Shown here piece by piece: positions 1-5,531 of a DNA stretch of 5,531 nt; the stretch's first letter is position 1, and each line of letters opens with the position of its first letter. The translations under genes were made by a program, and so were the position numbers. Under the pieces are notes generated by a model. It did no database searches and had not been told where the DNA came from. It saw only the letters and a program-made list of their open reading frames with translations. Source of the DNA: an uncultured Prevotella sp. (GTDB taxonomy: Bacteria; Bacteroidota; Bacteroidia; Bacteroidales; Bacteroidaceae); contig USSA01000186.1 of NCBI GenBank assembly GCA_900557255.1, forward strand, positions 1 to 5,531, written 5' to 3'.

Positions 1-2039
1 AATCTGGAAGTATCTACTTCTTCATGCTGCTTGGCCTTGTAGCCGCCGAATCGATAGGTGAGGGAGAGGCCTATGATTCTGCCAAAGTACATTTTGTTGA
101 TGACGTGCTGACCTCGATAGGTGTCGTGCAGATGGTTGTCGCCTGTCTCGAAGATGTCGTTGCAGTAGGCTTTCAGCTGGAACTTGTCATCCTTGAGTGG
201 CTTCCAGGTGAGGGCAGCGTTGAGATAGCCTGAGGCAGGGATGTCGATGATTCCTTGGATGGCGTCGGTATGGACGGAAGCATCGAGGTTGAGAAGCACA
301 TGCTTGCCAAAGAGAAAAGTGCCGTTCCACTGGGCTTGACAGAACCATTTGCTGCGGTCGAATGGAAGATCATAGAAGTTGGAATTCTTGTCGTTCTGAT
401 AAACGCCGGTGAAAGTAAGGCGATTCTGCCACCAGTTGCCTATGTTGATTGGGGCTGTGAGCATCAAGCCTACCTGGTTTACATGATCGAAGTTGACATG
501 CTTGTATTCCATCTCCTTCTTCTTGTCGCTCTGGTAAGGAAGCTGACGGAATTCATCTTTCGAGTTGTTGAAGAAGAGACTTGCCACGTATCTGCTGTGC
601 AGAATGTAGGTAGGCGAGAGGCTGAGGTCTCGTGATGGCTTCAACGTCGGGTTTCCTACAATCTTTCCATATCCGCCCGCATTATAGGTGGTGAAGTCCT
701 TCACCGACCAATAGGTAGGGTAGTCTCTGTCGCAATCCAAGTCGAATTGGATGACGTGTCCAGCTTTTGGAAGATAGGTGATGGAGAGTGTTGGGAAGAG
801 GTTCCACTCATCCCAGATTGGGGTGTGGTAATATTCTTCCATGAGCGATGCTTCCATCGTGAGTTTTTGGCCGAATGATTTGCTGGCTCCGATGTAGAAA
901 CACATTTGATCTTCGGTTTGAATGGTGTTGCCATCAGAAGACTTGTTGTTGTTTTCCTGCGAACTCTTGTCTCTTGATGTGGTGTAATTTATGCCGTAGT
1001 TCAAGCCCCAGTCTTTTCCTAAGTCGTGCTCCTGCTTGAGGTAAGCGTGCCATTTGTCGATTCGTTGCTGGCTTGTGATGTCGTAAATCTCATCGTAGAG
1101 ACTGCTTTTCAGGCATTGTTCATCCGGTGAATTATAATAGGTGTATTCTGCTCCTGCCGAGAAGCCGAATGGTGTGGAGTAATCCAGGCGGAAATTGTGA
1201 AACTGACTCTTGGCATGGATTCTGAGAAGGGATGTGAAATCGCCATCATCCTCTGAAGTTCCTCTCGTGTTATTGAGTTGTGAGGTGTAGGCAAAGCTGA
1301 GCTGATGATCCTTTGCCAGATGATAGTTGATGCCCAGTCGGATGTTGTGGTTGAGATGGCGTTTGATATTGTCGCTATGTGTAGAGAAGGCATAGGAAGT
1401 GCCATCAGTCAAGGTGTGGGCAAACTCATTTTCATAGTAATAATATCTCTTGCCATGACCAAAGGAATAGAGCATGTCTATTTCCCATTTCTTGTTGGTG
1501 AAGAGCAAGGAGGCGCGCTCTGTGTAACTGTTGCGGTTCTGGTGGGTGTAGCCGCCGAAGAACTCGCCTTGCAGGGAGTGAAAGCCTGTGTTGTGCTTCA
1601 GCAGGAGATTGATGACCTGTCCCTTTACCTGATAGCGGGCTGGGGCTGAATAGATGACTTCGGCGTTGGCGATGCGGCTGGTAGGAATCGTTTTCAGAAG
1701 CGAATAGAGCTGCTCGCTCGTCATGGTGGTAGCCTTGCCGTCTATCATCACGGTTACGGATTGGGCGTTGAGAGTCAAGGCTTCATCTTGTTCGCTCACG
1801 CCAGGCAGTTGCTTGATGGCTTCATAGGCATTATCCACCGGATGATTTTTGATGAGTTGAGGCAGGTCATAGGTCAATGTCGCCCCTTTTACCTTTACGA
1901 TAGGTCGGTTGCCTTTTACCATCACATCGGGGAGGGAATGGATAATGCTGTCCATTCTCAGGGAATCATTTCTGTTTCCTTGTGCCCAGCCGGCAAGACT
2001 GATGGCCAGGCAAGCGCTTAATATAACCAATCTTTTCAT
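1..2039 (-). CDS. TonB-dependent receptor-like outer membrane beta-barrel protein (3' end cut by window edge)
   Basis: The reverse strand is open without a stop from an ATG at 2039-2037 to the left edge, giving 679 complete codons. Residues 1-20 form a signal peptide (MKR, then a hydrophobic stretch ending GWAQ). A plug-like domain follows at about residues 36-150: LPDVMVKGNRP resembles the TonB-box/early-plug region, and EAIKQLPGV, VTVMIDGK and SAPARYQVKG are typical of plugs in the Bacteroidota outer-membrane beta-barrel family. Residues from about 155 onward are strand-rich, with alternating aromatic residues, and look like the barrel. The visible end (YRFGGYKAKQ...EVDTSR) resembles the usual C-terminus of this family, so probably only a few residues are missing. 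The N-terminal carboxypeptidase-like domain common in related receptors is absent. The protein should sit in the outer membrane and may take up a substrate with TonB energy; the substrate cannot be told. It is transcribed divergently from the sensor operon, which suggests but does not prove control by it. The family call is firm, the transport role less so. Confidence 0.92.
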   Translation of the reverse strand, partial: MKRLVILSACLAISLAGWAQGNRNDSLRMDSIIHSLPDVMVKGNRPIVKVKGATLTYDLPQLIKNHPVDNAYEAIKQLPGVSEQDEALTLNAQSVTVMIDGKATTMTSEQLYSLLKTIPTSRIANAEVIYSAPARYQVKGQVINLLLKHNTGFHSLQGEFFGGYTHQNRNSYTERASLLFTNKKWEIDMLYSFGHGKRYYYYENEFAHTLTDGTSYAFSTHSDNIKRHLNHNIRLGINYHLAKDHQLSFAYTSQLNNTRGTSEDDGDFTSLLRIHAKSQFHNFRLDYSTPFGFSAGAEYTYYNSPDEQCLKSSLYDEIYDITSQQRIDKWHAYLKQEHDLGKDWGLNYGINYTTSRDKSSQENNNKSSDGNTIQTEDQMCFYIGASKSFGQKLTMEASLMEEYYHTPIWDEWNLFPTLSITYLPKAGHVIQFDLDCDRDYPTYWSVKDFTTYNAGGYGKIVGNPTLKPSRDLSLSPTYILHSRYVASLFFNNSKDEFRQLPYQSDKKKEMEYKHVNFDHVNQVGLMLTAPINIGNWWQNRLTFTGVYQNDKNSNFYDLPFDRSKWFCQAQWNGTFLFGKHVLLNLDASVHTDAIQGIIDIPASGYLNAALTWKPLKDDKFQLKAYCNDIFETGDNHLHDTYRGQHVINKMYFGRIIGLSLTYRFGGYKAKQHEEVDTSR

Positions 2040-2046
2040 ATTCTTC

Positions 2047-2070
2047 TTATCGTTTTATCTTTTTATCGTT
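2047..2070. repeat. Three-copy 8-bp tandem repeat in the receptor gene leader
   Basis: TTATCGTT, TTATCTTT and TTATCGTT lie head to tail at 2047, 2055 and 2063. On the sense strand of the receptor-like gene they read as an A-rich AACGATAA series ending a few bases before GAAGAAT-ATG. They lie in the predicted untranslated leader, next to the ribosome binding region. They could be a slippage-prone tract, a protein binding site, or an unstructured A-rich ribosome-loading leader. The repeat is seen directly; any function is inferred. Confidence 0.7.
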
Positions 2071-2099
2071 CTTTCGGAAAAAACTCCCGATTTCGGTTG

Positions 2100-2131
2100 C
2101 AAAAGTACTGTAAAAATCTCGTGTCAGCAAG
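2100..2131 (-). promoter_or_regulatory. Bacteroidota-type promoter for the receptor-like gene
   Basis: On the minus strand a -7 box TACTTTTG (2107-2100) matches the Bacteroidota consensus TAnnTTTG. A CTTG at 2131-2128 matches three of four bases of the -33 TTTG box, with a 20-nt spacer inside the usual 19-21. Transcription would begin near 2095, leaving a leader of about 55 nt before the ATG at 2039. The start point is inferred from box position only. Confidence 0.65.
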
Positions 2132-2140
2132 GAATTTTGA

Positions 2141-2178
2141 TTATCAAGTCTTATCAGAAGTGTTATTTAGTCTTATCA
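2141..2178. promoter_or_regulatory. Candidate response-regulator operator: duplicated 16-bp direct repeat
   Basis: The element TTATCAAGTCTTATCA (2141-2156) recurs as TTATTTAGTCTTATCA (2163-2178), matching at 14 of 16 positions and starting 22 bp later, about two helical turns. Each copy holds two TTATCA-like half-sites 10 bp apart. Tandem half-sites with roughly one-turn spacing are how OmpR/PhoB-family dimers usually bind DNA. The element lies between the two divergent promoters, about 60-100 bp upstream of the operon start and 45-85 bp upstream of the predicted receptor gene start. That the regulator at 4537-5268 binds here is inference. Confidence 0.5.
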
Positions 2179-2226
2179 AATCAGAAATAATTCCCTGAAA
2201 AGTATCTTACTTATCTTCTTTTTTAT

Positions 2227-2234
2227 TACTTTTG
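2227..2234 (+). promoter_or_regulatory. -7 promoter box directly before the operon's first ATG (probably leaderless mRNA)
   Basis: TACTTTTG fits the TAnnTTTG consensus and ends five bases before the ATG at 2240. Transcription from this box should begin within a few bases of the start codon, so the message would have little or no leader. No TTTG is present 19-21 bp upstream. That zone instead holds two TATCTT copies (2203-2208 and 2212-2217, 9 bp apart), which may mean activator dependence. The box is clear; the start site is inferred. Confidence 0.6.
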
Positions 2235-2239
2235 CAAGC

Positions 2240-2965
2240 ATGAAAGATAAACGAAGAATATTCATATTGACAGTTATGGCTTGCTTTTGGACATTGGTAA
2301 TGCAAGCACAGGAAGTGAAGAGTGTTTCTTTGGATTCCATTCCGAAGGCATCTTTACCTAAGGAAGGTATGTCGTTGGAATATTCTCGTCCTTCGCTCGG
2401 TGGATTTCCTGTACTTCAAGGCAAATCTTATTACTCTGAATCGAATGCACCTTGGATGTCGGAAGAAGGAAAACCTTTGGAGATTGCGCCGAATGCAATA
2501 CCTCATATTTCTCTTCTTTCCCCGAATTTGGGTACGATGGCGGTATATTCTTCGGGTATTGAAGTCACAGGACTGATGAATAGGCAGACTGCAGGGGTTG
2601 TTTATCAACAAAATTTCGGGCGTTTTGTTTTTTCTCCTTATGTCGGGATAGAAAAGATAAACACGGGAGTATATGGATTTGGCAATCTCACCAAAGCTTC
2701 TTTTGGTGGACGAATGGCTTATCAAGTAAACGACTGGCTCACAGTGGGATTTTATGGACAATATGTTCCAACGAAAACCTCTGACCCTCGAAGCGTCATC
2801 ATGTCTCCTTTCAATCCCAAGAGCAGCTATGGTGGCTTCATGGAAGTGATGTTCAATCAACATTGGGGGATAGGAGCCAAGATGGGACGAGAGTTTGCGC
2901 CACAAAAGAATGGTAAATGGGGATGGAAGAATACCACGGAGGTTTATCCGATTTTCAGAAAATGA
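2240..2965 (+). CDS. Exported strand-rich protein of unknown function, first gene of the sensor operon
   Basis: This 241-residue protein matches no family I can name. Residues 1-23 form a clear signal peptide (MKDKRR, then a hydrophobic core, with likely cleavage in VMQA/QEV), so it is exported. The ATG at 2240 is preferred because the next Met (residue 13) would lose the basic n-region. Residues about 25-95 are Ser/Pro-rich and probably extended. From about residue 97 on, short alternating segments (GTMAVYSSGIEV, TAGVVYQQNF, FVFSPYVGIE, SFGGRMAYQV, WLTVGFYGQYV, GGFMEVMFN, WGIGAKMG) look like amphipathic beta strands separated by turns. This suggests a small outer-membrane barrel or barrel-like domain. 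It ends YPIFRK, not with the terminal aromatic of classical barrels. A 40-nt gap without a promoter box separates it from the kinase gene, so the two are probably co-transcribed. It could assist sensing or be a target of the system; neither is shown. Confidence 0.85.
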   Translation: MKDKRRIFILTVMACFWTLVMQAQEVKSVSLDSIPKASLPKEGMSLEYSRPSLGGFPVLQGKSYYSESNAPWMSEEGKPLEIAPNAIPHISLLSPNLGTMAVYSSGIEVTGLMNRQTAGVVYQQNFGRFVFSPYVGIEKINTGVYGFGNLTKASFGGRMAYQVNDWLTVGFYGQYVPTKTSDPRSVIMSPFNPKSSYGGFMEVMFNQHWGIGAKMGREFAPQKNGKWGWKNTTEVYPIFRK

Positions 2966-2995
2966 GTATTGAATTCATCTGGAAAAATCTTTAAT

Positions 2996-3000
2996 AAAGG
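2996..3000 (+). promoter_or_regulatory. Shine-Dalgarno-like site for the histidine kinase gene
   Basis: AAAGG sits five bases before the ATG at 3006, in the context AAAGGAAAGA-ATG. It supports this start for the kinase. The upstream gene, by contrast, seems to have almost no leader. Confidence 0.5.
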
Positions 3001-3005
3001 AAAGA

Positions 3006-4544
3006 ATGAAGTTACATCTTAAATACATAGTTACGCTCGTCATCACGGCTTTGGTCTGCATCTTCGCATATCAGACCTATTGGCTCGTGGGGCTTTATCA
3101 GTCTCAGAAAAAGGAGGTTGAAGCAAAAATCAAGGATGGAATGGAATACGCTCACTTCATGGAGATGAAGAAGCGAATCGAACGATTGCGCAATGATGAT
3201 AAAGGGCCTCATAGACAACTGACGGGTGCTGTTGCTTTTTCTATGGATGAAGACGATGATATAGATCAAAAGGTAAAGGTGAAAAAGGTTCGTGGAGGAA
3301 AGATCGTTCAGTCTGTTCAAACAACTTTTACCAAGCAAGAGAAGCGTAGTGAAGATGACAAGGATCAGGAATTGATGATGATGATGTCGGGCAAGCTGGC
3401 AACTATGGTGCAACAAGCACTTTTTGGTAAATTGAATGAATTCGCCAAACCTGACATCAATGACTATGACAGTGCATGGGTTGCCAAGATGCTTTCAGAC
3501 AGTTTGTTGGTGGGCGACGATATTCATCCGCTTCCGCATCAGATTCAGCTTTTTGCAGGAAAGAAGGTTTTGGTGAAAGTGACGACGAAGGGGTATGTGC
3601 CTTCCGCCAATGCCAAGCAATACCAATATGTGGTTTGTAATGAGGGGGAGGCGAATGAGGAGAAATATGTCCTCACCCTAGAGCCGCTTACGATGACTGT
3701 GCTCAGCCAGATGGCAGGCATCCTTGCCACATCGCTCTTCATCATGCTCATCCTGGCTTTTGTCTTCTGGTTCCTGATTCATACGATGCTCAAGCAGAAG
3801 ACGCTTGATGAGATGAAGAGTGATTTCACCAATAATATCACGCACGAATTGAAGACTCCGATAGCCGTAGCTTATGCTGCCACCGACTCCCTGCTGAACT
3901 ACGGAATGCTACAGCATCCTGATAAGGCGCGCAAGTATCTCACCATCGCCCAGAAGCAGTTGCAGACGCTCAGCGGATTGGTGGAACAGATTCTGTCGAT
4001 GAGTATGGAACGACGGAAATCAATGCTTCTCAATATCGTGGAAGTCCCAATGAAGGAGGTGATTGAACCCTTAATCTCCCAGCATCAGCTGAAAGTGAAA
4101 TCAGGAGAAAAAACGGATAAAAAGGTGAATATTTCGTTGTCCGTAGAACCGGAAAATCTGATGGTTCATGCCGACCGGATGCATTTCTCAAACATCGTGA
4201 GCAATCTCATAGACAATGCCATCAAGTATTCTGAAGATAGCGTGAAGATAGAAATCAAGGCTTTCCGAAAAGCCGAGGATGAAGTGCTGGTTTCCGTATC
4301 AGATAATGGAATCGGTATTGCACACGATAAATTGCCTTATATTTTCGACAAGTTCTATCGGGTGACGGATGGCAATAAATATATGGTTAAGGGCTATGGT
4401 CTCGGGCTTTTCTATGTCAAGAGCCTGATGGAGAAAATGGGCGGTTCTGTTTCCGTAGAAAGCGAGCCGGGAAAAGAAAGCAGCTTTACCCTGCATTTTC
4501 TTAAAGGTAAAAAAGTAAAAAGTAAAAAAAGAAACAATGAATAA
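3006..4544 (+). CDS. Membrane sensor histidine kinase, RprX-like
   Basis: This 512-residue inner-membrane kinase autophosphorylates and passes phosphate to the regulator encoded next. Transmembrane helix 1 is at about residues 7-30 and helix 2 at about 238-260, bracketing a periplasmic sensor region of about 205 residues with no fold I recognise. HisKA follows: the H-box NNITHELKTPI carries the phosphoacceptor His280. The ATP-binding domain at about 385-498 has the N-box (Asn400, Asp403, Asn404, Lys407), G1 SDNGIGI (Asp433), an F-box IFDKFYRV and G2 GYGLGL (463-468), so it should be active. There is no HAMP domain; helix 2 leads almost directly into HisKA. The sensor region holds an acidic run (81-87), a basic run (89-99) and four successive Met (124-127). 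The C-terminal tail is Lys-rich (KGKKVKSKKRNNE). The stop overlaps the regulator start by 8 bp, implying coupled translation. It resembles Bacteroides RprX in layout, but orthology is not established. The signal is unknown. Confidence 0.96.
   Translation: MKLHLKYIVTLVITALVCIFAYQTYWLVGLYQSQKKEVEAKIKDGMEYAHFMEMKKRIERLRNDDKGPHRQLTGAVAFSMDEDDDIDQKVKVKKVRGGKIVQSVQTTFTKQEKRSEDDKDQELMMMMSGKLATMVQQALFGKLNEFAKPDINDYDSAWVAKMLSDSLLVGDDIHPLPHQIQLFAGKKVLVKVTTKGYVPSANAKQYQYVVCNEGEANEEKYVLTLEPLTMTVLSQMAGILATSLFIMLILAFVFWFLIHTMLKQKTLDEMKSDFTNNITHELKTPIAVAYAATDSLLNYGMLQHPDKARKYLTIAQKQLQTLSGLVEQILSMSMERRKSMLLNIVEVPMKEVIEPLISQHQLKVKSGEKTDKKVNISLSVEPENLMVHADRMHFSNIVSNLIDNAIKYSEDSVKIEIKAFRKAEDEVLVSVSDNGIGIAHDKLPYIFDKFYRVTDGNKYMVKGYGLGLFYVKSLMEKMGGSVSVESEPGKESSFTLHFLKGKKVKSKKRNNE
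4509..4530 (+). repeat. A-rich slippage-prone tract at the kinase/regulator junction
   Basis: Runs of six, five and seven A, separated by GT, occupy 4509-4514, 4517-4521 and 4524-4530. They encode the Lys-rich kinase tail and lie 6-28 bases before the regulator ATG at 4537. Bacteroidota ribosomes favour A-rich, weakly structured sequence before starts, so the tract may act as the regulator's ribosome-loading site. Homopolymer runs can also slip. Both roles are inferred. Confidence 0.6.
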
Positions 4545-5268
4545 GATAAAAGTATTACTGGTAGAAGACGAAACATCCTTGGCGATGATTCTGAGCGACA
4601 CCTTGGAGGCGCAGGGCTTCGAGATGCGTACGGCGCATGATGGCGAAGAGGGGCTTCGTATGTTTGATGAACAGAAGCCTGATGTGTTGGTTGCGGATGT
4701 GATGATGCCCAAAATGGATGGTTTCGAGATGGTGCGCCGTATCCGCAAGACGGATTCCCGTACCCCTGTGCTTTTCCTCACGGCTCGTTCGGCGGTGAAT
4801 GATGTGGTAGAGGGATTTAAATTGGGTGGCAATGATTATCTGAAGAAGCCGTTTGCCATCCAGGAGCTCATCGTCCGTATCAAGTCGCTTTGTCATCGGG
4901 CTTCTGCAGGAAATATTTCTTCTGAAGAACAGGAAGGGGGAAATGTTTCTCCTGATAATCCGGATGCTGCTGATCAATGGCTCTCCATCGGTCGTTATCG
5001 CCTGAATGTTACCAGTCAGATTCTGCAGTTGGAAGGTAAGGATACAGAACTGTCACATCGTGAATCCGAAATCCTTCGCATGCTTGTGGAGAGCAAGAAC
5101 AATGTGGTAGAGAGCAAGGATATTCTCCTGCAACTCTGGGGCGATGACAGCTTCTTCAATTCCCGCAGTCTTCATGTTTTCATCACCAAGCTCCGCCACA
5201 AGTTATCTGCCGATGAAAATATCAGAATCATCAATGTGAGGGGAATTGGGTATAAAATGATTTGCTAG
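4537..5268 (+). CDS. OmpR/PhoB-family response regulator, RprY-like
   Basis: This 243-residue cytoplasmic transcription factor is the partner of the kinase encoded just upstream. The receiver domain (about residues 3-118) has every key residue: the acidic pair Glu10/Asp11, phosphoacceptor Asp54 in VADVMMPKMDG, Thr82 in LFLTAR, and Lys104 in the KKPF motif. A Ser/Glu/Gly-rich linker of about 28 residues (120-147) leads to a winged-helix DNA-binding domain (about 149-243). That domain shows the expected HRESEILRMLV, LQLWGDDSFFNSRSLHVFITKLR and GIGYK segments. The ATG lies inside the kinase's last codons (ATGAATAA overlap), so the two proteins are probably made at a linked ratio. The recognition segment and FN-RS pattern recall RprY of Bacteroides, but I cannot confirm orthology. 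Likely targets are the divergent promoters at 2040-2239, where tandem direct repeats fit this regulator class; that is inference. Confidence 0.96.
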   Translation: MNKIKVLLVEDETSLAMILSDTLEAQGFEMRTAHDGEEGLRMFDEQKPDVLVADVMMPKMDGFEMVRRIRKTDSRTPVLFLTARSAVNDVVEGFKLGGNDYLKKPFAIQELIVRIKSLCHRASAGNISSEEQEGGNVSPDNPDAADQWLSIGRYRLNVTSQILQLEGKDTELSHRESEILRMLVESKNNVVESKDILLQLWGDDSFFNSRSLHVFITKLRHKLSADENIRIINVRGIGYKMIC

Positions 5269-5292
5269 AATCTTGTAAAAGAACTATTCTTC

Positions 5293-5531
5293 CTATCCTT
5301 CAACAAGCGCATCGAATGCCTCTTTGAAGTATTTGTCGAACCACTCGGCTGGGTGATCTGTTATCTGATGCTTGCCTGATTTCTCGATGTGAATGGCAAC
5401 AATGTCGCCAAAATCGGAAGTACCATCAATGAAAAGAATGTTTTCAAAAAGTGGTAGAGAGGCTCTTACTCGTTTGATGCCTTCCGTGAAGTTATATTCT
5501 ATCACGTCTTGGTTTACATTATGACCGCCCA
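5293..5531 (-). CDS. Probable zeta-toxin-family (P-loop kinase) protein, C-terminal part only
   Basis: The reverse strand is open from the right edge to a TAG at 5295-5293, showing 78 complete C-terminal residues. The reading frame continues upstream of an internal GTG (5505-5503), so that codon is probably not the start. The segment GGHNVNQDVI at the edge matches the GGHNVP-DVI signature of zeta-toxin-like P-loop kinases, often annotated as predicted ABC-type ATPases. It is followed by an F-EGIKR helix, then LFENILFIDGTSD, corresponding to the family's late strand with a D-N/S motif. The Walker A region would lie outside the window. Where relatives usually have an Arg-Arg-aromatic triplet after the signature, this one reads EYNF. 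Zeta/PezT toxins phosphorylate UDP-GlcNAc, but many chromosomal relatives have unknown substrates, and no antitoxin is visible. The gene converges on the regulator gene with a 24-nt gap and has no evident link to the sensor system. Confidence 0.65.
   Translation of the reverse strand, partial: GGHNVNQDVIEYNFTEGIKRVRASLPLFENILFIDGTSDFGDIVAIHIEKSGKHQITDHPAEWFDKYFKEAFDALVEG

Noticed and set aside
24..2021. Several plus-strand open frames (for example 255-635, 1305-1649, 1761-2021)
   Set aside because: All lie antisense to the continuous receptor-like gene, whose translation shows a signal peptide, plug and barrel. None has a recognisable start context or domain.
2010..2021. LSAC near the receptor N-terminus as a lipoprotein box
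   Set aside because: The Cys is residue 10 with only a very short hydrophobic stretch before it. The hydrophobic core continues past it to GWAQ, fitting an ordinary signal peptide better.
2087..2096. Small inverted repeat CCGA-TT-TCGG near the receptor transcription start
   Set aside because: A four-base stem with a two-base loop is too small to form a stable hairpin and is common by chance.
2141..2178. The duplicated repeat as a CRISPR-like array or insertion-sequence end
   Set aside because: There are only two short units with a 6-bp gap, no spacers, no terminal inverted repeats and no transposase nearby. The operator reading fits better.
1909..2190. Plus-strand open frame spanning the receptor gene start and the intergenic region
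   Set aside because: It crosses the promoter, the tandem repeats and the start of the opposite gene, and its product has no sensible domain. Its hydrophobic stretch comes from T-rich leader DNA.
2354..2905. 183-residue open frame on the minus strand inside the exported-protein gene
   Set aside because: It is rich in Arg, His and Ile with no domain or signal, and it is fully antisense to a gene with a clear signal peptide and promoter. It looks like a by-product of that gene's codon use.
5267..5292. Possible terminator between the convergent regulator and zeta-like genes
   Set aside because: Only four- to five-base AT-rich stems (AGAA-CTA-TTCT, or AGAAT/ATTCT) can be drawn, without GC pairs or a good T-run. 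This is too weak to call.

Overview
The window looks like a chromosomal segment from Bacteroidota, most likely a Prevotella/Segatella-type organism. The evidence is Bacteroidota-style promoter boxes (TAnnTTTG), a TonB-dependent receptor-like barrel protein ending in an FGGYK...EVDTSR tail of the kind I associate with Prevotella, and an RprX/RprY-like two-component pair whose kinase has a GYGLGL G2 box. This assignment rests on recognition, not on a database search.

Layout: (1) Positions 1-2039, minus strand, hold a nearly complete outer-membrane TonB-dependent receptor-like protein. Its start is at 2039 and it runs off the left edge only a few residues before its expected end. (2) Positions 2040-2239 are a 200-bp divergent intergenic region. 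It has a promoter facing each way, both sharing the string TACTTTTGCAA, and seven same-direction TTATC cores. These include a three-copy 8-bp tandem repeat and a duplicated 16-bp element that resembles an OmpR-type operator. (3) Positions 2240-5268, plus strand, form a probable three-gene operon: a secreted, strand-rich protein of unknown function, a membrane sensor histidine kinase, and an OmpR/PhoB-type response regulator whose start overlaps the kinase stop. (4) Positions 5293-5531, minus strand, hold the C-terminal part of a protein that looks like a zeta-toxin/P-loop kinase family member. It enters from the right edge and converges on the regulator gene.

How the genes may work together (inference): the kinase senses an envelope signal, possibly with the help of the small exported protein encoded just upstream, and phosphorylates the regulator at Asp54. 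The regulator could then bind the direct repeats between the divergent promoters and control its own operon and the receptor gene. The main candidate novelty is this compact module of receptor, unknown exported protein and two-component system with a repeat-rich shared control region. No CRISPR array, tRNA, rRNA or insertion sequence was seen.
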